Part shown: one piece after another, positions 50,941-60,383 of the stretch
How the letters are laid out: every line of letters begins with the position of its first letter
Numbering within the stretch: position 1 is the stretch's first letter
Assembly: GCF_003024715.1 (NCBI RefSeq)
Contig: NZ_PYLO01000001.1
Coordinates: 1,023,077-1,087,076 of the forward strand
DNA from: Clostridium fessum
GTDB lineage: Bacteria; Bacillota; Clostridia; Lachnospirales; Lachnospiraceae
Length of the DNA: 64,000 nt
Direction of reading: 5' to 3'
Position numbers and translations under genes: made by a program
Notes under the pieces: model-generated
The model's input: only the letters and a program-made list of their open reading frames with translations
Told to the model about the DNA's origin: nothing
The model's database searches: none

Positions 50941-52260
50941 CTACCGAATCGCCAAGTACAAATTATAAAATCCAGTTACACTGACGATTCCCACCATAAT
51001 CGGCGTCAGGAATCGGATGCAGAACACCCAGAGTTTTCCCAGACGGAACTTCGTACCGTCCGCCTCGATCTCCGCAAGCAGATACTCCGGTTTCCATTTC
51101 CAGCCTACATAGTAGCACATCGTGAGTCCACCGAGCGGCATCAGGATATTATCCGTTACCAGTCCGGCGAAATCAAAGACCGACTGATTCAGGATTGTGA
51201 CATCACTCAGGACGCCGAAGGACAGCGCACTCGGAATGCCAAGCAGCGTGATCGCCGTACCAATCACAAGCGCCGCATGCTTGCGTTCCCAGCCCAGCGA
51301 ATCAATCGCAAAAGAGGCACAGACTTCCAGAAGTGCGATCGCACTCGTAACGGCTGCGAAAAAAACCAGCGCAAAAAACAGGATTGCAAAGAAAGTTCCC
51401 CCCGCAATATTCGCAAATACCATCGGCAGTGTGCCGAAAATCAGTCCCGGTCCCTGTCCCGGCTCCAGACCGAAGGCAAATACTGCCGGAAAGATCGCGA
51501 TACCCGCGAGAACCGCAATCACGGTGTCCAGACCACCGACGATCATACAGCTTTTTGGAATATTTTCCTTTCCACTCAGATAGCTTCCGTAGGTGATCGT
51601 GATACCCATGCAGAGACTCAGGGAATAAAACACCTGTCCCAGTGCCGCGCTGATAGAAGAAAGCGTGAACGCCGAAAAATCCGGCTGGAAGATAAATAAC
51701 AGTCCCTTTGAAGCTCCCGGAAGCGTCACACCTCTAAAAATGATGACAAACAGCAGAACCAGAAGCATCGGCATCATCAATTTACTCGCTTTCTCAATGC
51801 CATTGATGCCAAAATAGCAGACTGCTATTGTCGCTGCCATAAATACAATATGCCAGATCACCGGCTCGCTGCTGCCGATAAAGGCGTTAAAATCCGGCGC
51901 TGCCGCCGTCGTCACATAGCTGGCAATATACTTTAAAATCCAGCCGCCGATGACGCTGTAATAACTCAAAATAATAAACGCCGCCAGTACACCGAATATA
52001 CCGACAATCCGTGCGTGCGGATGAATGTCCGCATACGCCTGCACCGGATCATGCCGCGTCTTCCGTCCCAAGGACATTTCCGTGATCATAACCGGAAGTC
52101 CGAGAACGACGATAAAAAACAGATACGCAACCAGAAATGGAAATCCACCGTTCTTTCCCATCAGATATGGAAATTTCCACAGATTTCCCAATCCAATCGC
52201 CGCCCCAGCCGTCGCCATAATAAAGCCCAGCTTACTCGCCCATTGTTTGTTTTTACTCAT
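50941..52260 (-). CDS. Sodium-dependent transporter, NSS/SNF family
   Basis: The 439-aa protein has about 11 membrane segments and the NSS opening WASKLGFIMATAGAAIGLGNLWKFPYL (TM1 sodium/substrate site, 7-33). Further matches are YYSVIGGW, SLCMGITITYGSYL (TM6) and AVTSAIALLEV (TM8). NSS proteins import amino acids or related amines with Na+. It lies 249 bp from trpS, which may hint at tryptophan (as in TnaT), but that is only a guess. GAGGG precedes the ATG. A perfect 16-bp palindrome sits in its leader. Confidence 0.9.
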   Translation of the reverse strand: MSKNKQWASKLGFIMATAGAAIGLGNLWKFPYLMGKNGGFPFLVAYLFFIVVLGLPVMITEMSLGRKTRHDPVQAYADIHPHARIVGIFGVLAAFIILSYYSVIGGWILKYIASYVTTAAAPDFNAFIGSSEPVIWHIVFMAATIAVCYFGINGIEKASKLMMPMLLVLLFVIIFRGVTLPGASKGLLFIFQPDFSAFTLSSISAALGQVFYSLSLCMGITITYGSYLSGKENIPKSCMIVGGLDTVIAVLAGIAIFPAVFAFGLEPGQGPGLIFGTLPMVFANIAGGTFFAILFFALVFFAAVTSAIALLEVCASFAIDSLGWERKHAALVIGTAITLLGIPSALSFGVLSDVTILNQSVFDFAGLVTDNILMPLGGLTMCYYVGWKWKPEYLLAEIEADGTKFRLGKLWVFCIRFLTPIMVGIVSVTGFYNLYLAIR

Positions 52261-52303
52261 GTGTAGCCCTCTTAGTATTCTTTCATTTCATATTTGATAT
52301 AGC

Positions 52304-52357
52304 CTTGCGTTATAACGCAATACAGACTATTATATCGAATTTTAGGGACTATGTAAA
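52304..52357 (-). promoter_or_regulatory. Promoter and palindromic operator of the NSS transporter gene
   Basis: TTTACA (52352-52357) and TATAAT (52329-52334) on the minus strand are 17 nt apart. TTGCGTTATAACGCAA (52304-52319), a perfect 16-bp palindrome, lies at the expected start of transcription. Confidence 0.8.
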
Positions 52358-52378
52358 CCGTTTTTAAGTGGGAATCAC

Positions 52379-52434
52379 GCAAAAAAGCCTGTCCCCCGAC
52401 ACCTTTCCCATACCAGAAGACAGACTTTTCTCTA
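52379..52434 (-). terminator. Terminator of trpS
   Basis: On the minus strand, AAAGTCTGTC pairs with GACAGGCTTT (one mismatch), followed by TTTTTTG. Confidence 0.75.
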
Positions 52435-52509
52435 TTTCTTAATTCAATTCATTTCCGGCAGCACACTCCCGGCATTTCAGAAAGCCGCGCCGAATTTCCA
52501 CTTTTTCTC

Positions 52510-53583
52510 TTAGTCCCCGATCGTATCGATCAGACTGTCATCATCAAAGTAATTGATCCGCATTGAAGCCTTCACATCGCGAAGCGTCTCAGCAGCCTTC
52601 GCCTCTGCTGCCTTGCTTCCCTCTTTCAGAATGTCAAATACATCCGGGATTCTCTTCTCCCATTCCTGGCGTCTCGCACGGATCGGAGACAATTCAGCCT
52701 GCATAACGTTATTTAAGAATTTCTTCACCTTCACATCGCCCAGACCGCCTCTCTGGTAATGTGCTTTCAGCTCGTCCAGGTTCTGGTAATCCGGCAGGAA
52801 CTCTGCAAAATACTCCTGACGGCAGAATGCATCCAGATAGATGAAGACCGGATTGCCCTCGACTTTACCCGGATCCTCGACACGCAGGTGATTTGGATCT
52901 GTAAACATGGACATAATCTTCTTCTTCACATCTGCTTCCGAATCAGAGAGGTAGATGCAGTTTCCAAGTGATTTGCTCATCTTTGCCTTTCCATCGATAC
53001 CCGGCAGACGCAGACACGCCTTGTTGGACGGAAGCAGAATCTCCGGTTCCGTCAGAGTCTCGCCGTACACGCTGTTGAATTTATGGACGATCTCCTTGCA
53101 CTGCTCTAACATCGGCATCTGATCCTCTCCAACCGGAACGGTCGTCGCGCGGAATGCAGTGATATCCGCCGCCTGGCTAATCGGATAAGTAAAGAATCCA
53201 ACCGGAATGCTTGCCTCAAAATTACGCATCTGAATCTCTGCTTTTACGGTAGGATTTCGCTGTACACGGGATACCGTAACCAGGTTCATATAGTAGAAAG
53301 TAAGCTCTGTCAGCTCCGGCACCATCGACTGGATAAAGATGGTGGATTTCTCCGGGTCAATTCCACAAGCCAGATAGTCCAGGGCAACCTGCAGAATATT
53401 TTTACGCACCTTTTCCGGGTGATCGGCATTGTCCGTCAGTGCCTGCGCATCGGCAATCATAATATAAATCTCATCGAACTTGCCGGAGTTCTGAAGTCTC
53501 ACTCTCTCGCTCAGAGAGCCAACATAATGTCCGACATGTAAGCGTCCTGTAGGACGATCGCCGGTTAAAATAATTTTCTTCAT
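52510..53583 (-). CDS. trpS: Tryptophanyl-tRNA synthetase
   Basis: The 357-aa class I synthetase has GDRPTGRLHVGHYVGSL (HIGH motif as HVGH, 8-24) and GIDGKAKMSKSLGN (KMSKS loop, near 200). It has conserved tryptophan-site segments such as PISQAADITAFRAT and VPVGEDQMPMLEQCKEI. It charges tRNA-Trp. AAGGGG precedes the ATG. The leader is only about 80 nt and shows no T-box features. The DNA-level product is slightly longer than typical bacterial TrpRS (about 330 aa). Confidence 0.95.
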   Translation of the reverse strand: MKKIILTGDRPTGRLHVGHYVGSLSERVRLQNSGKFDEIYIMIADAQALTDNADHPEKVRKNILQVALDYLACGIDPEKSTIFIQSMVPELTELTFYYMNLVTVSRVQRNPTVKAEIQMRNFEASIPVGFFTYPISQAADITAFRATTVPVGEDQMPMLEQCKEIVHKFNSVYGETLTEPEILLPSNKACLRLPGIDGKAKMSKSLGNCIYLSDSEADVKKKIMSMFTDPNHLRVEDPGKVEGNPVFIYLDAFCRQEYFAEFLPDYQNLDELKAHYQRGGLGDVKVKKFLNNVMQAELSPIRARRQEWEKRIPDVFDILKEGSKAAEAKAAETLRDVKASMRINYFDDDSLIDTIGD

Positions 53584-53639
53584 CTATTTGTTTCCCCTTC
53601 CATTCTGGTGTTTTTTCTTTAATGGATTTTTGCGCGTGA

Positions 53640-53697
53640 CTGTTAAGGTACTGAACAGTTACGAAAATATTATATATCCTGGCTGGCAGACTGTCAA
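53640..53697 (-). promoter_or_regulatory. Promoter and short leader hairpin of trpS
   Basis: TTGACA (53692-53697) and TATAAT (53669-53674) on the minus strand are 17 nt apart. The leader contains TTCGTAACTGTTCA, with ACTGTT/AACAGT pairing across 9 bases. Confidence 0.85.
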
Positions 53698-53835
53698 CAT
53701 TCTGAGACTCCATCTGCCCCAGTAACTCAGTAACTCTGTTACCATTCTTGCATATATGTGTTAAACACCAGAATTTCCAGTTCCGGAAATTTACTTGCTC
53801 TGCGCAAACAGCCAGTCTCTGACTACTTCTGACTC

Positions 53836-54903
53836 TTACTCCTGCAGGTTTACCATCACATCCGAAACATCCACTTTCTTATCGATCAGCCCGCTCTCGC
53901 TCATCCAGTCGATGTTTTCCTGCCAGCACTCTTCGGTCTGGGTCAGGAACGGAACCTCATCGCTCTCCATGAGCGGCAGAAGTGTCTCACAGGACTTCTC
54001 CTCCACGCTCTGGGTCAGAGGGAAGTTTTCCTCATTCTGATTATTCATCAGGATTGCCAGGCAGCCATTCGGATCGTTCTTAAAGTCTTCAAAGCCCTTC
54101 TTCGATGCGCGTAAGAATCCTTCCAGAACTTCCGGCTCCTGCTGGATCATTTCGTTGTTGGCAAGGAATACTTCCTCATAATAATTCGGGATTCCATATC
54201 CAGCTGCCATGAAGTAGTTGACATCAAAGCCTTCTTCCTCCATCTGCGGAACCTCATGGTTAACAAGGCATCCGATCGTCGCATCCACATTGCCGGTCGT
54301 CATAGAACTCATCAGTTCAAATCCGACATCGATCAGGTTTACATCCGATGCATCCGCTCCCACATATTCCATCATGCTCTTGACAACCGCCTCGCTGAGT
54401 GCTGTTCCGCCGTAACCAACGGTTTTTCCAACCAGATTTTCCGGTCCTGTGATATTCTTATCCTTTAAAGAAAGAACGACACTTAACGGGGACTGCACGA
54501 TCGCACCGATGGATTTGATCTTCGTTCCCTGATTGGCAACCGCCTGGATCACATCCTGCTGATAGTACATGCCGATCTCCGCCTTTCCAGCCGCTACCAG
54601 TGATAACGCATCGTTCGCATTGGCCGGAAAACGCACTTTCACATCCAGTCCTTCTTCCGCATAATAACCGCGCTCGATCGCCGTATAAATAAAGGTATGG
54701 ATCGCATTCGGATACCAGTCAAGAACCACATTGATCTCCTTAAGATCCTGACTTTTTCCATCTTCCGAGGTCTGTTTCGCATCCGTGCCCTCTGCCTGAG
54801 CAGCTGTCTCACTCTTTTCGCTGGCCGTTCCACATCCGCCAAGTGTCATCATTCCCATCACTGCTGCCATCACTGCGGCAGCCATTTTCATTCGTTTTTT
54901 CAT
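53836..54903 (-). CDS. thiY: Thiamin-precursor ABC transporter substrate-binding lipoprotein
   Basis: The 355-aa protein starts MKKRMKMAAAVMAAVMGMMT with lipobox LGGCG. The NMT1/THI5-like binding domain follows: VVLDWYPNAIHTFIYTAIERGYY (near 60), VRFPANANDALSLVAAGKAEIGMYY and GYGGTALSEAVVKSMM. ThiY binds formylaminopyrimidine or HMP outside the cell for thiamin salvage. The ATG at 54903 follows AAAGGA. It is the last gene of the TPP-riboswitch operon, 236 bp after thiX; that gap is AT-rich and shows no gene. Confidence 0.9.
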   Translation of the reverse strand: MKKRMKMAAAVMAAVMGMMTLGGCGTASEKSETAAQAEGTDAKQTSEDGKSQDLKEINVVLDWYPNAIHTFIYTAIERGYYAEEGLDVKVRFPANANDALSLVAAGKAEIGMYYQQDVIQAVANQGTKIKSIGAIVQSPLSVVLSLKDKNITGPENLVGKTVGYGGTALSEAVVKSMMEYVGADASDVNLIDVGFELMSSMTTGNVDATIGCLVNHEVPQMEEEGFDVNYFMAAGYGIPNYYEEVFLANNEMIQQEPEVLEGFLRASKKGFEDFKNDPNGCLAILMNNQNEENFPLTQSVEEKSCETLLPLMESDEVPFLTQTEECWQENIDWMSESGLIDKKVDVSDVMVNLQE

Positions 54904-55139
54904 CTCATATCCTTTCATTTTTACAAATTTCCGTTTATATTTCCCTATCACTTACCTGTTTTCCAGTTCTTTTGGCATATGACTTGCTGGATTCACATAC
55001 CAATCTCAAAGATCTGCACTTCTTCACGAGTAGCTTTTTTGTGAATACACTTTTTTCGGTCTGCAGCACACATTTCAAAAATACAGACTTTTCAATATCC
55101 GCACACATACTTCAAAATTTCATCCTATATCACAATTTC

Positions 55140-55916
55140 CTACTCATTCCTCCAGAAAATCATCCGCTTTTCAAGCAGCGAGACAACCCACGTTGCCGCC
55201 ATCGCCACTACCGATAAGAGCAGAATCGGTGCAAATACACCGGCTCCATCTAACTGGGTCATCATTCTCCGGCTGAAATATCCGAGTCCGCTCTGGGCGC
55301 CCAGCCATTCTCCAATCGCCGCTCCGATGATCGACAGCGGTACCGCCATCTTGATCGCTGAAAAAAAGTACGGAAGCGTCGCCGGAATCTTTAATTTCAA
55401 AAAGATCTGACGTTTATCCGCGCCAAATGTAAACAAAAGTTCTTCCATTTCCGTCTTCACCGACCGGAACCCGTCAAATACCGTGATCGTGATCGGGAAA
55501 AACGTAATCAGCACCGTTACCAGCACCTTGCTCCAGATCGTGTAGCCAAACCAGAGGACAAACAGCGGTGCCAGCGCCGTCGTCGGAATCGTCTGGGAGG
55601 CGATGATCAGCGGATACAGCGCCTTTCTTGCCGTCTCACTGGCATCCATCAGCACAGCCAGTCCCACGCCCAGCACGATCGAGATCAAAAGTCCAATCAC
55701 GACTACCGACATCGTCGCCGGCAGATGTGCCGTAAATAATGGACCCCGAAGTTCCCACAGCCGTACAACCACCTGAACCGGAGACGGGAGAATATAGGCC
55801 GCATCAATCCCCATAGCCGCCACCTGCCATGCAAACAGAAGCACCGCCACCAGAATCAGGGCTGGAAGATTCGCATTCATCCGGCTTCCCATTTTATTTG
55901 TTTTTTTCTGTTCCAT
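55140..55916 (-). CDS. thiX: Thiamin-precursor ABC transporter permease
   Basis: The 258-aa inner-membrane protein of about six segments has the BPD permease loop EELLFTFGADKRQIFLKLKIPATLPY (near 150; EAA motif) and GAAIGEWLGAQSGLGYFSR. It matches the TauC/ThiX family. The ATG at 55916 overlaps the thiZ stop codon (TGATG); the GTG one codon earlier is the alternative. Together with ThiY and ThiZ it imports a pyrimidine precursor of thiamin. Confidence 0.88.
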   Translation of the reverse strand: MEQKKTNKMGSRMNANLPALILVAVLLFAWQVAAMGIDAAYILPSPVQVVVRLWELRGPLFTAHLPATMSVVVIGLLISIVLGVGLAVLMDASETARKALYPLIIASQTIPTTALAPLFVLWFGYTIWSKVLVTVLITFFPITITVFDGFRSVKTEMEELLFTFGADKRQIFLKLKIPATLPYFFSAIKMAVPLSIIGAAIGEWLGAQSGLGYFSRRMMTQLDGAGVFAPILLLSVVAMAATWVVSLLEKRMIFWRNE

Positions 55917-56668
55917 CACGCCTTCTCCTTCTTAAGCATTCCGATGAGTTCTTCCTTTAAGGACAGAATCTCCGGTCTGCGAAGCTCTTCCCGGGATCGC
56001 GGATATCCCGCCGGAACCTGGATGGAGCGCAGATGTGTGATCGGTGACTGTTCCACCACGAGAATCCGGCTGGACAGAAACACCGCTTCTTCCACATCAT
56101 GCGTGATGAAAAGAACCGTCTTTTTCTCCTTTTCCCACTGTTCCAGAAGCCACTCCCGCATAGACAGTCTTGTCAGATAATCCAGGGCTGAAAACGGCTC
56201 ATCCAAAAGCAGAAGGTCTGAACCCGTCAGAACCGTTCTCGCAAAGGCGGCTCTCTGGCGCATACCGCCGGAAAGCTCTTTCGGCGTCTTATCTCCCCAG
56301 TCTGCAAGTCCAACCGATTGAAGCGCATCATCCGCTTTTTTCTGCATCTGTTCCTTCGAATATCCGCCCTGAATCTCCATCGGAAGCATCAGATTCTCCC
56401 GCACGGTACGCCATGGAAACAGCAGATCCTGCTGCGGCATATATCCACAGTAATTTTTCTTCGTTTCGATCGATTCCCCATCCACCCGGATCACACCGGA
56501 AGCCGGGGTAAGAAGCTTATTTACCAGCCGGAAGATCGTACTTTTTCCACAGCCGGAAGCGCCGATGATGGACACAAACTCCCCATCCTGGACTTCAAAC
56601 GACAGATGGTCAATGATCGAAAAATCCTCTACCGCATATTGGAAACGCACGTTGTCAAATGTAAGCAT
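55916..56668 (-). CDS. thiZ: Thiamin-precursor ABC transporter ATP-binding protein
   Basis: The 250-aa ATPase has Walker A SIIGASGCGKSTIFRLV (near 31), Q-loop YMPQQDLLFPW, signature ELSGGMRQRAAFART, Walker B LLLLDEPFSALD and H-loop FITHDVEEA. It is of the nitrate/taurine/ThiZ class. The start MLTFDNV at 56668 follows GAGGCGG and lies 2 nt after tenA; an in-frame GTG at 56689 would overlap tenA. Confidence 0.9.
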   Translation of the reverse strand: MLTFDNVRFQYAVEDFSIIDHLSFEVQDGEFVSIIGASGCGKSTIFRLVNKLLTPASGVIRVDGESIETKKNYCGYMPQQDLLFPWRTVRENLMLPMEIQGGYSKEQMQKKADDALQSVGLADWGDKTPKELSGGMRQRAAFARTVLTGSDLLLLDEPFSALDYLTRLSMREWLLEQWEKEKKTVLFITHDVEEAVFLSSRILVVEQSPITHLRSIQVPAGYPRSREELRRPEILSLKEELIGMLKKEKA

Positions 56669-56670
56669 AT

Positions 56671-57333
56671 TTACCGCCTCATTTCCCACGCCATATCCCA
56701 GAATGCCGCTTCATAGCGGGAGCAGGCCACAAAAATATCCACCAGATGTTTCTTTTGTTTCTCAGACAGATCCTCTGCCAGACGGTTCATCCACTCTACA
56801 AGGACTTCATTTTCCTTGTGGTAAGACTCGGAAGCGTATCCCCGGATCCACTCCCCATAAAATGGATGTTTGTCGGCATCCGGTCTGTCTGCTGCGATTT
56901 TCTTCGCAATCCATTCATAACTGAGGGCGCAGGACAATATCGCTGCTGCCGCCTCCGGCGCGCCCCCCTCATAAGCGATGCGAAGCATATAAGAAGTATA
57001 AGAAAGGTTATCCAGAGCGACCGGCGTCTGTTCCGCCTCTTCTCTGGTTATCCCCAAACGTTCCATGTAAGCACGGTGAATATCCATCTCCCCATCCAGA
57101 ATCGAGTGGGTATATCCGGCAAACAGGCGCATAAATGCGAGATCCGTTGATTTTGCCGCCCCGATGGAAAACACCTTTGTGTAATCAATCAGATACAGAT
57201 AATCCTGTATCATATAATATTTGAATTTATCATGATCCAGACTGCCGTCCGCAATGCCTTTTACGAACGGTTTTTCATTGTAACCAGCCCAGATCTCCTT
57301 TGTGGCTTCCAAAAGCCTCTCTGTCATTGTCAT
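56671..57333 (-). CDS. tenA: Thiaminase II / aminopyrimidine aminohydrolase
   Basis: The 220-aa all-helical protein has MIQDYLYLIDYTKVFSIGAA (near 42), YTSYMLRIAYEGG, LSCALSYEWIAKKIA (with the catalytic Cys region, near 130) and YGEWIRGYASESYHKENEVL. TenA releases hydroxymethylpyrimidine from degraded thiamin (salvage). ATG overlaps the thiD stop codon by 4 nt (ATGA) and GGAGG precedes it. Its place beside a precursor importer fits a salvage role. Confidence 0.93.
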   Translation of the reverse strand: MTMTERLLEATKEIWAGYNEKPFVKGIADGSLDHDKFKYYMIQDYLYLIDYTKVFSIGAAKSTDLAFMRLFAGYTHSILDGEMDIHRAYMERLGITREEAEQTPVALDNLSYTSYMLRIAYEGGAPEAAAAILSCALSYEWIAKKIAADRPDADKHPFYGEWIRGYASESYHKENEVLVEWMNRLAEDLSEKQKKHLVDIFVACSRYEAAFWDMAWEMRR

Positions 57334-58139
57334 ACGCGTTCCTCCGCAAATCCTTTTCCCCGGAAATCAAATCCATGATCCATCGGACCGGATCCTTTGC
57401 CGAGATCCAGCATCGCTCCCAGTGCGCCGGAAATATATGCCTTGGCACGTTCCACCGCGGTGTCGAGATCATAGCCCTTCGCCAGATTGGATGCAATCGC
57501 GCTGGACAGGGTACAGCCCGTCCCATGGGTGTTGGAATTGTGGATGCGTTTTCCGTTAAACCAACGGTATCCGCCGTCCCGGTATAAAAGATCGTTGGCA
57601 TCATTTAACTGATGTCCGCCCTTGCAGAGAACCGCACAATGGTACGTTTCACTGATCCATTTTGCTGCCGTAATCATATCGTCGGCAGACTTAATTTCCA
57701 TTCCTGATAAGACCTCCGCCTCCGGAATGTTCGGTGTCAGAACCGCCGCTAATGGAAAAAGCGATTCTTTCAAGGTGTCGATGGCGTCGTCGCTGATTAA
57801 CTTTGCTCCGCTCGTCGCCACCATAACCGGGTCCACAACAATGTTTTCTGCCTGGTACTCACAAAGCTTCTTCGCAATCGACTTGATCAGTCCGGTTGAA
57901 GAAACCATACCGATCTTTACCGCATCCGGACGAATATCCGTAAATACGCTGCCAATCTGCTGTTCCAGAAATTCCGGGGTTACCTCAAAAATCCCCTGGA
58001 CGCCGGTTGTGTTCTGGGCCGTCAGCGCCGTGATCGCACTCATTCCATATACTCCATTGGCGATCATCGTCTTTAAATCGGCCTGGATACCGGCGCCTCC
58101 GCTGCAATCACTTCCAGCGATTGTTAATGCTGTCTTCAT
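57330..58139 (-). CDS. thiD: Hydroxymethylpyrimidine/phosphomethylpyrimidine kinase
   Basis: The 269-aa ribokinase-fold enzyme starts MKTALTIAGSDCSGGAGIQA and has MSAITALTAQNT, VVDPVMVATSGAKLI and NTHGTGCTLSSAIASNLAKG (catalytic). It phosphorylates HMP twice to HMP-PP. AAAGGAG precedes the ATG. It lies 181 bp after thiE; that gap has a GGCG/CGCC hairpin and poly-A/T runs but no gene. Confidence 0.95.
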   Translation of the reverse strand: MKTALTIAGSDCSGGAGIQADLKTMIANGVYGMSAITALTAQNTTGVQGIFEVTPEFLEQQIGSVFTDIRPDAVKIGMVSSTGLIKSIAKKLCEYQAENIVVDPVMVATSGAKLISDDAIDTLKESLFPLAAVLTPNIPEAEVLSGMEIKSADDMITAAKWISETYHCAVLCKGGHQLNDANDLLYRDGGYRWFNGKRIHNSNTHGTGCTLSSAIASNLAKGYDLDTAVERAKAYISGALGAMLDLGKGSGPMDHGFDFRGKGFAEERV

Positions 58140-58320
58140 AATTAACTCCTTTCAGGCATCAATAACTTTTATAAGGCGACACAAGGTGGTGCCCCCAATG
58201 TGCCGCCATAAAAAACTTTTTGCAAAGTTTCTTACCATTTTTTAATGAAGCTTTTTTCACAAGCTTTTTCTTATAAACTTTTTCATGCCATTTTTTGACA
58301 AAATGACAACGTTTTCATCT

Positions 58321-58956
58321 TTACAGGACCTTTTTTACAGCTTCCTTCAGTTCCTCTGCTGCCTTTTCAATATCATCGGCCGCAAACAAGGCGCTGACCA
58401 CTGCAATGCCGTCCACACCTGTTCCTTTTAACAGTTCCAGATGTTCTTTATTCAGTCCGCCGATCGCAACAACCGGAATATCGACTGCCTGACAGATCTT
58501 GGCAAGCATCCCCGGCGTCACGGCATCGGCGTCCTTTTTGGTTCCCGTCGGATAGATGGCTCCGACTCCCAAATAATTCGCCCCATGCTTTTTCGCAAGA
58601 AGCGCCTGTTCTACATTTTTGCAGGAAACGCCGATGATCTTATCTGATCCCAGCTTTTCCCGGACCTTTCCCGCTTCCATATCGCTCTGTCCCACATGGA
58701 CGCCGTCCGCATCCACCGCCAGGGCAATCTCCACGTTGTCATTGATCACAAACGGAACCTGATACTTTCTGCAAAGCATTTTAAGCTTCTTTGCCTCCTC
58801 CAGAAACTCCGCCTCGTCAAGCTCCTTTTCTCTCAGCTGGACAAACGTCGCCCCGCCCTTCAAAGCTTTCTCAACCTGACTCTCCAGAGTTTCCCCCTTC
58901 AGCCATGCGCGATCTGTCACCGCGTAAAGCAGCATATCTTCCGGTCTGCAGTTCAT
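58321..58956 (-). CDS. thiE: Thiamin-phosphate synthase
   Basis: The 211-aa TIM-barrel protein has LLYAVTDRAWLKG, GGATFVQLREKELDEAEFLE, VPFVINDNVEIALAVDADGVHVGQSDM, the phosphate loop YLGVGAIYPTGTKKDA and IPVVAIGGLNKEH. It joins HMP-PP and thiazole phosphate to thiamin phosphate. The start MNCRPEDM (58956) follows AAGGAGG at good spacing; an ATG two codons earlier is too close. Confidence 0.95.
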   Translation of the reverse strand: MNCRPEDMLLYAVTDRAWLKGETLESQVEKALKGGATFVQLREKELDEAEFLEEAKKLKMLCRKYQVPFVINDNVEIALAVDADGVHVGQSDMEAGKVREKLGSDKIIGVSCKNVEQALLAKKHGANYLGVGAIYPTGTKKDADAVTPGMLAKICQAVDIPVVAIGGLNKEHLELLKGTGVDGIAVVSALFAADDIEKAAEELKEAVKKVL

Positions 58957-59010
58957 CTGCATTTCCTCCTTCTCTCAGCTGTTCTTATAAAAACGGACAC
59001 TAAAGCTCTA

Positions 59011-59832
59011 TTATCTTACTTCAAATTTTGCTCCAGCCTCCAGCGCTTCTCCGTTCATGCGATAAATAGCATCAATAATATAATTCCGATAAGTCGCATT
59101 GCCGTCCAGTTCACTTAAACGGGCGTATGCCGTCTCCCCGGCCAGTCCCATCGCGCAGACTGCCGTAGCAGCTGCCTCAAGCGGCTGTTCCTGGTTGGCT
59201 GTCACAAAGGTCGCCGTCAGAGCCGAGAGCTGACAGCCGGTTCCCGTGATGGAAGACATCTCCGGACGACCGTTGTAAATGCAGTATGCCTTCTCCGCAT
59301 CCGCCACAATGTCGATCGCACCGGTGATCGCAACGACCGCATTCATCTTTCCGGCAAATGCCTTCGCAAAAGCTGCCGCCTCGTCCAGATTTTCCTTCGT
59401 CACCCGGTCTGCCAGATCGGCATCCACGCCCTTCGTCGTTCCATTTCCAAGTGCCAGTGTCTTGATCTCCGAAATGTTCCCGCGGATCACGGTAAACCTG
59501 ACTTCCTTTAAAAGCTGATTGGCGGTCTCTGTTCTGAGTTTCGACGCACCGGCGCCTACCGGGTCTAAAACTACCGGATGACCCAGCTCATTTGCCCGCT
59601 TTCCGGCAAGCAGCATGGATTCGATGGTCCGGCTGTTTAATGTGCCGATATTGATATTCAGTCCGCCGCAGATGGTCTGGATATCCGAAACTTCGTCCTT
59701 ATCATCCGCCATGATCGGGGACGCGCCGCATGCGAGTACCACGTTGGCACAGTCATTGACAGTCACGTAGTTCGTAATGTTGTGGATTAACGGACATTTT
59801 TCTCTTACATTATCAAATATTTCTTTAAACAT
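59011..59832 (-). CDS. thiM: Hydroxyethylthiazole kinase
   Basis: The 273-aa protein has CPLIHNITNYVTVNDCANVVLACGASPIMADD (13-44), HPVVLDPVGAGASKLRTE, VIRGNISEIKTLA and SSITGTGCQLSALTATFV (catalytic Cys). It phosphorylates salvaged hydroxyethylthiazole. GGAG precedes the ATG, which overlaps thiW by 8 bp. Confidence 0.95.
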   Translation of the reverse strand: MFKEIFDNVREKCPLIHNITNYVTVNDCANVVLACGASPIMADDKDEVSDIQTICGGLNINIGTLNSRTIESMLLAGKRANELGHPVVLDPVGAGASKLRTETANQLLKEVRFTVIRGNISEIKTLALGNGTTKGVDADLADRVTKENLDEAAAFAKAFAGKMNAVVAITGAIDIVADAEKAYCIYNGRPEMSSITGTGCQLSALTATFVTANQEQPLEAAATAVCAMGLAGETAYARLSELDGNATYRNYIIDAIYRMNGEALEAGAKFEVR

Positions 59833-60361
59833 GTGCTGGCTTCTCCTCTCTCAGTGCTTCCTGCATTCCTGCTAAAATATTGGCTTTCTTTAAACTTAAA
59901 ATCAGAACCGCGCTTATGATCGCGCCTCCCGCGGTCGAGATCAAAAACGGAACCACATAGGCATAGACAGCCAGTCCCGCCGCGCTCTTTCCCATCAGGA
60001 AAACTGCCACCGGATATGCTGCAAATCCGCCCAGAATGGACGTTCCAAGCACCTCACCGATCAAAGTTGCGAACACACTCTGCGTTTTCTTGTAAACCAG
60101 TCCGCAGATCAGGGCGCCAAACATACTGCCCGGAAATGCCATCAGGCTTCCAAGTCCTAACAGATTTCGGATCAGCGCCGCTGCAAAGGCCGCTCCCAGT
60201 CCATAGCCCGGTCCCAGAAGAACGGCACACAGGATATTTACCATATGCTGTACCGGGGAACACTTGCTTCCGAACACCGGAACGGAAAATAAACTTCCTA
60301 CGATGGCAACGGCACAGAATACAGCCGCAATCGCTAGTTTTTTCGTGTTTGTCTTATTCAT
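59825..60361 (-). CDS. thiW: ThiW-type thiazole transporter (ECF S component-like)
   Basis: The 178-aa membrane protein starts MNKTNTKKLAIAAVFCAVAI and has about five helices, with KCSPVQHMVNILCAVLLGPGYG and GLGSLMAFPGSMFGALICGL, the ThiW pattern. It probably brings in hydroxyethylthiazole for ThiM. AAGGAG precedes the ATG at 60361. The same frame stays open for 134 more codons upstream through the leader, but that part is Arg-rich and overlaps structured RNA, so it is not counted as coding. First gene of the riboswitch operon. Confidence 0.9.
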   Translation of the reverse strand: MNKTNTKKLAIAAVFCAVAIVGSLFSVPVFGSKCSPVQHMVNILCAVLLGPGYGLGAAFAAALIRNLLGLGSLMAFPGSMFGALICGLVYKKTQSVFATLIGEVLGTSILGGFAAYPVAVFLMGKSAAGLAVYAYVVPFLISTAGGAIISAVLILSLKKANILAGMQEALREEKPAHV

Positions 60362-60383
60362 TTTTCTTCTCCTTCTTTGAAAA

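Noticed and set aside
53584..53700. T-box riboswitch before trpS
   Set aside because: The leader is only about 80 nt and no T-box sequence, specifier loop or terminator pair was found.
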